In this document: piece after piece, positions 7,385 through 13,515 of the stretch
Layout of the letters: the number at the start of each line of letters is the position of its first letter
Numbering within the stretch: position 1 is the stretch's first letter
Origin: Pirellulaceae bacterium
GTDB taxonomy: Bacteria > Planctomycetota > Planctomycetia > Pirellulales > Pirellulaceae
Direction of reading: 5' to 3'
Assembly (NCBI GenBank): GCA_020846515.1
Contig: JADLDX010000558.1
Location: 1 to 13,515, forward strand
DNA: 13,515 bases
Notes under the pieces: generated by a model
Seen by the model: the letters and a program-made list of their open reading frames with translations, nothing else
Database searches by the model: none
What the model was told of the DNA's origin: nothing
Made by a program: the position numbers and the translations under genes

Positions 7385-8434
7385 TTACTTATCAAGAGTT
7401 GCTACGCGTTGTTTTGCTTTCTCGGTGGCTTGAGCCATAACGTCAGCGATCTTGATGGGAATTCCGCCTTGATCTTTGGATTGTTGAGCGGCCTCCATAA
7501 AGGCGAACATTTCCAGTGTTTCTTGATTGCTGACTGGGGCTGCGCCACCTGCAAAAAACTTGGCGATTTGTTCCACCAATGGTTTGTAGCCTTCATATTT
7601 GCCGGTCAATTCAATCGATTTTTCGCCATACACGACGACGCCATAGTCGCTCTTGCCATCGCGAATACCGCGGAAAGTGCCGATGCGTCCACCGTCCCAA
7701 ACACCCACGACCAGGTCGGTACCCGGTGTGCCGGCACGCGTGACGGTTTGGCAGCCTTCACCCATGACGGTGTAGAGTACTTCGACACCATGCACGCCGT
7801 ACCAGAATAGATCTGGATGGGATTTTTCCAACGAACAAGGACTCCAAGCTGACGCCCCACGAATGCTCGTGCGCAGAGCATCGTCGGTTCGCCAACGATA
7901 GATGCTGGGGCTGAATCGCAACGATGAACTGCTGAACCAGCGAGCGTTGTATTTCTTGGCGAGCATATCGATGGCGATGGCATCGGCCAGAGAACCGGCC
8001 AGCGGCTTGTCGATGAATAGCGGCTTGCCACTGCGCAGCACAGGCAGGGCTTGCTCCAAGTGAGGCCGACCGTCTACGCTCTCCAGCAACACGGCATCCG
8101 ACTGCGCGACCACGTCCTTGACGGAGTCGACAATCTTGACGTCCAGTTTCTTGACGTCTTCAACAAAGCCAGCCACGCGCGAGTGACTGGACTCAATGTC
8201 AGGACTGCCTCCAGGAAACGCCACCACCACGCGCATATCGCCTAAGCCACTGCTTTGTTTGGGATCATTGAATAATCCGGTAAAAGCTTTCACGTGCGAA
8301 GTGTCCAGGCCAATAATGCCCAAACGCGCAACCTTCGTCTTGGCGTCTTGTGCGGTTAGTGAATTCAGCGGCATTACCAATGCGGCCATCGACAGGGCCA
8401 ACCAGAGTTTGCGGTGCGAGAAAAACGCATGCAT
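7385..8434 (-). CDS. Exported Gfo/Idh/MocA-family oxidoreductase
   Basis: A 349-residue protein. A Sec-type signal peptide (basic SHRK, core LWLALSMAALVM, likely cut after TAQ or near it) precedes an N-terminal Rossmann domain and a C-terminal Gfo/Idh sheet domain. The nucleotide-binding loop is LGIIGLDTSH (residues 38-47), a variant lacking the third glycine of GxGxxG. The family's EKP motif appears as DKPLA (Lys143). WYGVHGVEVLY around His215 matches the conserved active-site His region. Families like this oxidise or reduce sugars or related compounds with NAD(P); the substrate here is unknown. The ATG at 8434 was chosen because AAAGGA stands at good distance and the signal peptide begins here; an upstream ATG at 8527 would add 31 residues with no such support. 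It follows the hydrolase gene by 116 bases and shares with it a 13-base upstream motif. Confidence 0.85.
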   Translation of the reverse strand: MHAFFSHRKLWLALSMAALVMPLNSLTAQDAKTKVARLGIIGLDTSHVKAFTGLFNDPKQSSGLGDMRVVVAFPGGSPDIESSHSRVAGFVEDVKKLDVKIVDSVKDVVAQSDAVLLESVDGRPHLEQALPVLRSGKPLFIDKPLAGSLADAIAIDMLAKKYNARWFSSSSLRFSPSIYRWRTDDALRTSIRGASAWSPCSLEKSHPDLFWYGVHGVEVLYTVMGEGCQTVTRAGTPGTDLVVGVWDGGRIGTFRGIRDGKSDYGVVVYGEKSIELTGKYEGYKPLVEQIAKFFAGGAAPVSNQETLEMFAFMEAAQQSKDQGGIPIKIADVMAQATEKAKQRVATLDK

Positions 8435-8465
8435 GCGGCGTTCCTTTATCAAGAGGATAGGTAAC

Positions 8466-8478
8466 AGGCGGGATAATC
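8466..8478 (-). promoter_or_regulatory. Shared 13-base upstream motif, copy at the Gfo/Idh gene
   Basis: GATTATCCCGCCT on the minus strand, ending 31 bases before the chosen ATG. The identical 13 bases occur 30 bases before the ATG of the hydrolase gene. GATTAT could act as a -10 box with a GC-rich stretch after it, or the whole could be a regulator site. No good -35 is seen. Confidence 0.5.
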
Positions 8479-8550
8479 GTGGAGCTTGGCAAAAGTCTGT
8501 CTGGCTTCGCAGTAGGTCAGCACCCATGACACTTTGCCAACTTCACCAGT

Positions 8551-10902
8551 TTAACGCGAAGAGCGATCAGCCGGTTTAGGATAGTTCAGTTTCTCATGCA
8601 AAAAGTCGTAGGTGCCTTGGCCATTGATCGTGTGTGGGCCAACAAACCACTCCAACCTGGCTGCGTCGGTTAAGCCGAGTTTCGCCGAGTACAGATGACG
8701 CACTTTCGCAAACTCCGCCGCCACCCGATCGTCGGGGGCGACACCATCGAAATGGCCGCGCTCGACCATGAAAGGACGCGGGGCAATCAGCGTCGCCATG
8801 TCGGCGTAGTTGAACCGCGAACCAAGATCAAACTCGAAAATTTCATACTCCATCGTCCACATGTAGCTTTGTGGTGCGTGGGTAGAAGCATTTTTCCAAA
8901 CCCAGTCGTTAAAGTCAGCTGAACAAATCGAAAGGCAGTACTGGGGTACTAGCGGCGGGATACGCATGGCGCTCTTGCCGCCGTAGGACAGGCCATAAAA
9001 GCCAATGCGACTGCTGTCGACCTGCGGTTGGCTGGCTAACCAATTACAAATCTGTTGATGTTGCGGCACGATGGTCGAGAACAAAGTCTTACCCAGCGGG
9101 TTGCTCTTGCGTTGCAACGTGCGAAAGCGATCGTGAAATATATAAAGGTTCTGAGGTGCGAACACGACGAAGCCACGCTCGGCCAAACGTGCCGCCACGT
9201 CATGATAGGCTGGATGATCACCGACGATACAATCTTGAGGTCGGCCTTCCAGTCCATGTTGAAACACCACACACGGCCGACGTTCTCCCGCTGCCTGATC
9301 GCGTGGCAGCAACAACACTCCATAGGCTATTACGTCCGGAAATACATCCATGACCACTTCGTAACCCAGCCACTTGGGTTGTTCATAGACCAGCCTCGAA
9401 CGCGGTTGAGGCGCGCTGAGTGGCATGTCCCAACGGCCGATGACGTCCTTGGCAAATTTTTCGCGATAGGGTTCCACGGTCGCTTTGAAACTATCCAGCG
9501 AATCGGTTTTCAAATCCTTCCAATAAGCCGTCCGCTCGTCGACCGCATGCTCGAGTAAGCGTTGTGAGAAGCGATCGTATTTGTCCAGCATGGAATGCCG
9601 TCGCGCATCGATTGATACCAATCGCGCATCTGGTGTTTGGACAGCCGCGGATTGAGTGTTCTCAATATCCTTGGCGGTGGGTGTGTTGGGTAGTTTCACA
9701 GCAGCTAACGCGGCCGCGATGGATTCGATTGAGGCTCCGTCGAGCGTCGGCTGCTTGGCAGGAGTGATCAGTTGCACGCGCGTCTGCAGTTGATGAGGCT
9801 GGAGGATTTTCTGCGTGCGAGCCAGCTCGGCTTGGGCCGCTTGCAGCGTGGGGCCGGACAAGCGGCCCGGTGCGCCGCCATCGCCGCCGATCTCAACTTG
9901 TGGGCCGGCAATGGCATCGATGATGACATGTCTGGGAGCGATGATCGCAGCCAATTCGGCATCGCCAAATTTATTTAATAGACCATGCATGTTGCGATGG
10001 ATCGGTTCTTGCCAGAGATTCTCGCGAGCTTGAAAGTGCCCGGAGACGCAGACCGCATCAATCCGCGGACTGACCGCTGCGGCATGCAGCGCAATCCAAC
10101 CACCTTCGCCCCAACCGATCACCACCATAGGAAGGTTCGCGTTATTCGGTGCGGTATCGTCGGCTACTTCCAAGGCTTCGATGGCCGATAGCGTCTCATT
10201 GACTTGATAGCCCAGCACATGGCGGCCCAATTCAAAAGCGCTGCGATACAAGAATTCTTCGTCTGTCATGACGGCTCGGCCACGGCGAGCCTCTCGGTGT
10301 CGGCTGACGGGCGTGGTTACGACGACTTCACCACCTAGGGCTGCCAACATCGCACCCCAGGCGGCAACTTTCTCGCTGCCCTGCCCTACACCGATCAATT
10401 GCTCGGGCGTTTGGCCGGCATCGGGAATGATGACTGCGCGAAACTTGATCGGCCCATCAAGCGGTTTAACATACAGGCCGGCGGCGTCGAGGTCGCTGTG
10501 CACTGGCCAACGCGCCAACTCGGCAGTCCAGTTCTTGCCGGCTGCGTAGGCTGTGGTCGCGCGTGTCGGGCGTTCGATTACCAGTTGAGGATGGCTGACT
10601 CGTGCATCGCGCAGCCCAATCATCGTTGACAGCTGGGCGACAGCCGGATTGGGTTTGTCCAGCTCTGGTTGAACCAAGGTCGCCCAATGTTGTTGGCGAG
10701 CCTCGGGAGCCTGGGCGAGCTGCTTCAGCAAAAAACGATCGACGCCAGCGACCAGGTCCGAGGTAATGTCGCTAGTCGTTTCCAGCGGGGCAGTACCGGG
10801 TAGGACCTTCGGTGCCGCTGTCTGTGCGCTTATGTGTATTGATAGAGTGATCTGCGATAGCGGGAGGATCAGGAGAGCGGCAAGCAGTTTGTACCCGAGC
10901 AT
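8551..10902 (-). CDS. Exported tandem alpha/beta hydrolase (acetyl-xylan-esterase/dienelactone-hydrolase-like)
   Basis: A 783-residue protein with a signal peptide (core LLAALLILPLSQITL, likely cut near SAQ at 25-27). Two alpha/beta-hydrolase-type domains follow. The first (about 110-405) has the strand-turn-helix VVIGWGEGGWIAL at 260-271, where Gly265 takes the place of the nucleophile serine. The second (about 505-775) has the elbow GLSYGG with Ser639, an acid candidate Asp719 in GHFDGVAPDD (Asp724/725 alternative) and His757 in VGPHTINGQ, a full catalytic triad. The second domain therefore is probably an esterase or peptidase-like hydrolase; the first is probably non-catalytic. Family resemblance points to removal of acyl groups from carbohydrates, but substrate is not determined. 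A modest AAGG is the ribosome binding site. It precedes the Gfo/Idh gene and carries the same 13-base upstream motif. Confidence 0.82.
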   Translation of the reverse strand: MLGYKLLAALLILPLSQITLSIHISAQTAAPKVLPGTAPLETTSDITSDLVAGVDRFLLKQLAQAPEARQQHWATLVQPELDKPNPAVAQLSTMIGLRDARVSHPQLVIERPTRATTAYAAGKNWTAELARWPVHSDLDAAGLYVKPLDGPIKFRAVIIPDAGQTPEQLIGVGQGSEKVAAWGAMLAALGGEVVVTTPVSRHREARRGRAVMTDEEFLYRSAFELGRHVLGYQVNETLSAIEALEVADDTAPNNANLPMVVIGWGEGGWIALHAAAVSPRIDAVCVSGHFQARENLWQEPIHRNMHGLLNKFGDAELAAIIAPRHVIIDAIAGPQVEIGGDGGAPGRLSGPTLQAAQAELARTQKILQPHQLQTRVQLITPAKQPTLDGASIESIAAALAAVKLPNTPTAKDIENTQSAAVQTPDARLVSIDARRHSMLDKYDRFSQRLLEHAVDERTAYWKDLKTDSLDSFKATVEPYREKFAKDVIGRWDMPLSAPQPRSRLVYEQPKWLGYEVVMDVFPDVIAYGVLLLPRDQAAGERRPCVVFQHGLEGRPQDCIVGDHPAYHDVAARLAERGFVVFAPQNLYIFHDRFRTLQRKSNPLGKTLFSTIVPQHQQICNWLASQPQVDSSRIGFYGLSYGGKSAMRIPPLVPQYCLSICSADFNDWVWKNASTHAPQSYMWTMEYEIFEFDLGSRFNYADMATLIAPRPFMVERGHFDGVAPDDRVAAEFAKVRHLYSAKLGLTDAARLEWFVGPHTINGQGTYDFLHEKLNYPKPADRSSR

Positions 10903-10929
10903 GGTAGATACGCCTTGTTGCGATTTTTG

Positions 10930-10950
10930 GGTAGGCGGGATAATCCTACC
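10930..10950. promoter_or_regulatory. Inverted repeat around the shared motif at the hydrolase gene
   Basis: The minus strand reads GGTAGG, 9 bases, CCTACC, an exact 6-base inverted repeat overlapping the 13-base motif GATTATCCCGCCT at 10933-10945. The motif ends 30 bases before the hydrolase ATG. The inverted repeat itself is not conserved at the Gfo/Idh copy, so the 13-mer is the stronger signal. Confidence 0.5.
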
Positions 10951-10984
10951 AAGATAACATCGTTTGCCAGCGTGCGGGGGTAGG

Positions 10985-11182
10985 TCGTTTAACAGTCAGC
11001 CGCAGGCGTACTGAGATTTGGTACTAAGTGCGCCTACGACTCGTTTAACAGTCAGCCGCAGGCGTACTTGGTTTCACCGGGACTAACGGCGTGCGGGTGA
11101 TCAGCCGGAACGCGCTAGCGTCCGGTTTAGTACGGGCCGAAAACCGGGGGCTAGCGCCCTGCGGCTGATAGCGTGCGGCTGA
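10985..11182. repeat. Array of short GC-rich repeats in alternating orientation (REP/BIME-like)
   Basis: This fills most of the 285-base gap between the TerB-like gene and the hydrolase. Two exact 28-base direct copies lie at 10985-11012 and 11041-11068, each with the core tcagccgcaggcg. A large imperfect inverted repeat follows: arm 11101-11128 and arm 11141-11168 with a 12-base loop, sharing aaaccgg, gctagcgc and cggctga. The tcagccg core thus occurs forward at 10996, 11052 and 11101 and reversed near 11155-11168 and 11171-11182, with a one-mismatch reversed copy at 11089-11100. Alternating cores that fold into hairpins are the pattern of REP/BIME elements. The large hairpin lies just after the TerB-like stop and may also stop transcription or protect the transcript end. 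No transposase gene is present. Confidence 0.8.
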
Positions 11183-11187
11183 TGCGG

Positions 11188-11532
11188 TTACTTATCCACC
11201 AAGTTGTCGATGATGGTTTCCAGGTCGAGCTTTTCGATGCCCATCTTGGCCGCGGCCAGCGCGAAGAGCCGCTTTTCGACTTCCAGTAGATGTCCGTCGG
11301 CAGCCATCATGCGCATCAGTTCGGTCAGCATGGCCTTCTGCTCGACGCGCTCAGTTGGTAATCGCAGCTTGGCGTCTCCGCTCAGCGCAAAAGCGATGGC
11401 TTTTTCGAGATCTTCTTCCTGCAAACCTAGATTGCCACAACGATCGATCAGCAGAGCGATCTCCTGTTCCGACAAACTGCCGTCAGCGGCGGCCATGATG
11501 ACCAGATTCTTTAGATGATCCAAGGGGTCCAT
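11188..11532 (-). CDS. Small TerB-like helical protein
   Basis: A 114-residue, all-helix, cytoplasmic-looking protein with no signal peptide. Two copies of an acidic-glycine motif occur in the arrangement of TerB-like domains: AADGSLSEQE at 15-24 and AADGHLLEVEK at 77-87, each Asp-Gly followed by a Glu four residues later. TerB domains are linked to tellurite resistance and to envelope-associated stress complexes in some bacteria, but stand-alone copies mostly have no known function, and tellurite resistance should not be assumed. The ATG at 11532 was chosen because AAAGGAAA precedes it at usable spacing; a GTG at 11574 would add 14 residues without clear support. It starts 115 bases after the upstream large gene, so cotranscription is possible. 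The REP-like hairpin follows 20 bases after the stop. Confidence 0.75.
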   Translation of the reverse strand: MDPLDHLKNLVIMAAADGSLSEQEIALLIDRCGNLGLQEEDLEKAIAFALSGDAKLRLPTERVEQKAMLTELMRMMAADGHLLEVEKRLFALAAAKMGIEKLDLETIIDNLVDK

Positions 11533-11647
11533 CGCCAACGTTTCCTTTAGGTGAAGTGCGGAAGTGCCAAGCACGAGCTTCGACTCACGATTGTCGTTGG
11601 AAACAAGGCTAAGTCAACCGTATAAGATGCCAGGGCAGAAAAGTTGC

Positions 11648-13515
11648 TCACGCTTTGCGAATGAAATGTGCCGCAAACGAGCGAACCTCGCGGCCGTTGA
11701 GTACATGCACCATGCGCAGTTGCTGTACCAAGGCATCGTTGAATTGACCCAGGGGTATATGGACCAGCGATCGCCGAAACCGCTTGGCAATTTGTCGAAA
11801 AGTTGCGTTGGGCGGTTGTGGGCTCAGCAGCGCAATCTGGCGCTCGCGTGCGTGCAGACAAGCAGCCGCCACCAGGCGTTCCTCTAACCCCTTCGTGAAC
11901 TCCAAGCGTGGATCTTCCCAGATATCAGGAATAGATACTGGCGGAAACAAGAACATGGAGCCACCGTAAGTTGCTTGGGCTATGCCAGGGCCCACAAACT
12001 GGTCGCGAAAGTCGGTCGCGAAAAATGCCAACGTCGATTCTTCATGATGCTCCGCAAACCAAGTTGTCCGCCAAGGATAAGCCGCAGGGTCGGCTGGCGT
12101 CTCGAACAGCATGACACAGCAGTCGATCGTGCCAACGCTCGGGGGCATAACCTTTACATAAATATCGCCGTCGTACCAGTGACGAATCGTCTCGCGAATA
12201 TCGATGCCATCTTTGATGCTGGTCGTGAACTTTTCACTGCGTGCCAAGTCCGCGCCGATAATCGCGCGGGCGCGTTCCACTACGCGTGTGCGAAAGCTCT
12301 CGATCAACGTATCTTCAGGTGGCCAGGAGCATTGAGAGTAAGGATTCCAGCGTGTCTTCCAACGCTCCTGCTCTTGCTTCACCGGACGACGTTGCAACTC
12401 CAGACTGCGCCAAATCAGAGGCGGGCCAGGAAGGCGACTGACAATGCTCACGATTTCTTCGCTCGGCAATCGCGCTTGATCAATTCCAAGGGTCAACGAT
12501 TGCAGACCTAAGTCTTCTTCAAACGGATAATCGCGAGCCGTTTCAATCAAGTGGATCGCGTATTGATCACCCAAGATCTGCTGGGCCGCGATCGTGATCG
12601 TGTATAGATCTGGAGTTAAGCGTCGATCCATCAAGGTCAGATTGCGAATGTACTTCAAGCATTGACGCAGCAGCAGCGGCGTGATCCGACGTGCTCGTTT
12701 GCCCAAGTCTTGTAGATAACTGCTGCGCGCCGACATCAGCAACTGCTTCACGCCGTCGATCGACAGGTTATCGTCTTCCTCTAATTCGCGACGGGCACGC
12801 TCGTATACGCCCGTAATGTACGGCAACTCGCCGAATAAAAACACCAGCGAACTAGGGCTGACTGCATACGTCGTAGGTGGTTCAACAGAGTCGTGCTCTG
12901 GCAGACTGAGCGTGTTACCTGCTGAGTTTCCAGGCCTGTTATCTTCCGGCTCGTCCGTCGACGACTTGGTCCACGGCCACGGCTTTTTATTTGGCTTGCC
13001 AGTATTGAGTTTGCCAGTATTGGGTTTGGCAGATGAAGGCTGGTTGGCTGACGGACTGTCTGCAGTTGATTGCGTCCCATACTCCTGGGCCCATTGTTGA
13101 TACGACTCACGCAGCCAGGGCCATTCTTGAATCGAACAAACAACTACGATCCGTTGGTAGCGTTTCTCCAGTTCCCACAGTCGGTGACCCATGTAGCTGA
13201 GTCGCTGCCGAGTCTGTTCATTAAAGGGTCGCATGATGCTGGGCAGCACGGCCGTGGCAAAGCGTTCGATCGACACGGTCTTCAGCGCAAAGGGATCCGG
13301 CATAATGACCGATTGCGGTTGATAGACATTCGTCTCCAAATCGATAAATTCAATCGGCAGATGCTCGCCCAAAGCCAATCGCAGGGCCATGATGACGGGC
13401 TGGCATGGGTCGATCGGCACATAACTCCAGGCATCGCCCTCGCGATCATCATCATCATCATCATCATCATCGCGTTGCGAGTCGGCCGGTGCCCAACTGG
13501 AGGCATAGTCTGGCA
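11648..13515 (-). CDS. Large protein of unknown function, 5' end outside window
   Basis: At least 621 residues; the frame stays open to the right edge, so the start is not in view. A GTG at 13420 is an internal Val and not the start, because the upstream residues continue in the same style, including nine Asp encoded by GAT repeats and then WSYVPIDPCQPV. No signal peptide or membrane helix is visible. After the opening part (IEFIDLET, then RYQRIVVVCSIQEWPWLRESY) comes a low-complexity Ser/Asn/Pro/Lys linker with degenerate repeats (PNTGKLNTGKPN), then a long mixed region rich in Arg and helices (YLQDLGKRARRITPLL) and a C-terminal part with FFATDFRDQF and GGSMFLFPP. The first part faintly recalls TraB/ChaN-type folds, but I do not recognise the family and assign no function. 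The downstream neighbour is the TerB-like gene. Confidence 0.7.
   Translation of the reverse strand, partial: PDYASSWAPADSQRDDDDDDDDDREGDAWSYVPIDPCQPVIMALRLALGEHLPIEFIDLETNVYQPQSVIMPDPFALKTVSIERFATAVLPSIMRPFNEQTRQRLSYMGHRLWELEKRYQRIVVVCSIQEWPWLRESYQQWAQEYGTQSTADSPSANQPSSAKPNTGKLNTGKPNKKPWPWTKSSTDEPEDNRPGNSAGNTLSLPEHDSVEPPTTYAVSPSSLVFLFGELPYITGVYERARRELEEDDNLSIDGVKQLLMSARSSYLQDLGKRARRITPLLLRQCLKYIRNLTLMDRRLTPDLYTITIAAQQILGDQYAIHLIETARDYPFEEDLGLQSLTLGIDQARLPSEEIVSIVSRLPGPPLIWRSLELQRRPVKQEQERWKTRWNPYSQCSWPPEDTLIESFRTRVVERARAIIGADLARSEKFTTSIKDGIDIRETIRHWYDGDIYVKVMPPSVGTIDCCVMLFETPADPAAYPWRTTWFAEHHEESTLAFFATDFRDQFVGPGIAQATYGGSMFLFPPVSIPDIWEDPRLEFTKGLEERLVAAACLHARERQIALLSPQPPNATFRQIAKRFRRSLVHIPLGQFNDALVQQLRMVHVLNGREVRSFAAHFIRKA
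12995..13024 (-). repeat. 15-base tandem repeat in the linker of the unknown protein
   Basis: Two units (12995-13009 and 13010-13024) differ at two positions and share ttgccagtattg; a third degenerate unit may follow. They encode the repeated Asn-Thr-Gly-Lys segment of a low-complexity linker. Confidence 0.7.
13445..13471 (-). repeat. Nine-copy GAT microsatellite encoding poly-Asp
   Basis: Nine perfect copies of a trinucleotide, read GAT on the minus strand, encode nine consecutive aspartates in the upstream part of the unknown protein. The unit length keeps the frame, so slippage changes only Asp number. Confidence 0.9.

Noticed and set aside
8435..8527. Longer N-terminus for the Gfo/Idh protein
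   Set aside because: The extension places the signal peptide internally and ignores the AAAGGA site before the ATG at 8434.
9055..9558. 167-codon open frame on the plus strand
   Set aside because: It lies wholly antisense to the hydrolase gene, has no recognisable domain, and is a by-product of its codon bias.
10985..11068. Two 28-base direct repeats with a 28-base spacer, resembling a minimal CRISPR
   Set aside because: Only two copies, the spacer pairs with the repeat, the core recurs inverted nearby, and no cas gene is present; REP-like explains it better.
11533..11574. GTG start for the TerB-like protein
   Set aside because: No ribosome binding site before it, whereas the ATG at 11532 has one and begins at the domain edge.
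13418..13420. GTG as the start of the large unknown protein
   Set aside because: The frame continues open to the window edge with protein-like residues; the gene is cut by the window.

Overview
The window looks like a chromosomal segment of a planctomycete, most likely of the Pirellulales (Rhodopirellula/Blastopirellula type). The reasons are a giant exported PQQ-propeller protein with a methyltransferase-like N-terminus, an exported Gfo/Idh/MocA protein, a two-domain exported alpha/beta hydrolase, secreted proteins without a clear general function, wide intergenic gaps and short GC-rich intergenic repeats. This assignment is inference from protein style and is not a database result. All supported genes lie on the minus strand, so transcription runs from high to low coordinates. 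No RNA gene, transposase, CRISPR array or cas gene was seen.

In transcription order: (1) 13515-11648 holds the 3' part of a large unrecognised cytoplasmic-looking protein whose start lies beyond the right edge; it carries a nine-residue poly-Asp tract. (2) 11532-11188 encodes a small TerB-like helical protein. (3) 11187-10903 is intergenic and holds an array of short alternating-orientation GC-rich repeats (REP/BIME-like). (4) 10902-8551 encodes an exported tandem alpha/beta hydrolase whose second domain keeps a full Ser-Asp-His triad and whose first domain lacks the nucleophile serine. (5) 8434-7385 encodes an exported Gfo/Idh/MocA-type oxidoreductase. (6) 7238-3210 encodes a 1342-residue exported protein: methyltransferase-like fold, PQQ-type propeller, inserted LamG-like domain, Asn/Ala-rich linker and a final propeller blade. 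(7) 3148-2168 encodes an exported cysteine-containing protein of unknown function. (8) 1879-206 encodes a substrate-binding protein with two complete ModA-like domains in one chain. (9) 213-1 is the start of its probable permease, overlapping the previous stop by 8 bases.

Functionally, genes 8-9 form the start of an ABC uptake operon for an oxyanion such as molybdate, tungstate or sulfate-type ligands. Genes 4-7 are all exported and suggest envelope or periplasmic carbohydrate-related chemistry. Genes 4 and 5 share an exact 13-base motif at almost the same distance from their start codons (30 and 31 bases), which is the best hint of shared promoter architecture or co-regulation in the window. 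The most interesting items are this shared motif, the dead-plus-live tandem hydrolase, the LamG insertion in the propeller protein, the tandem binding protein and the repeat array.
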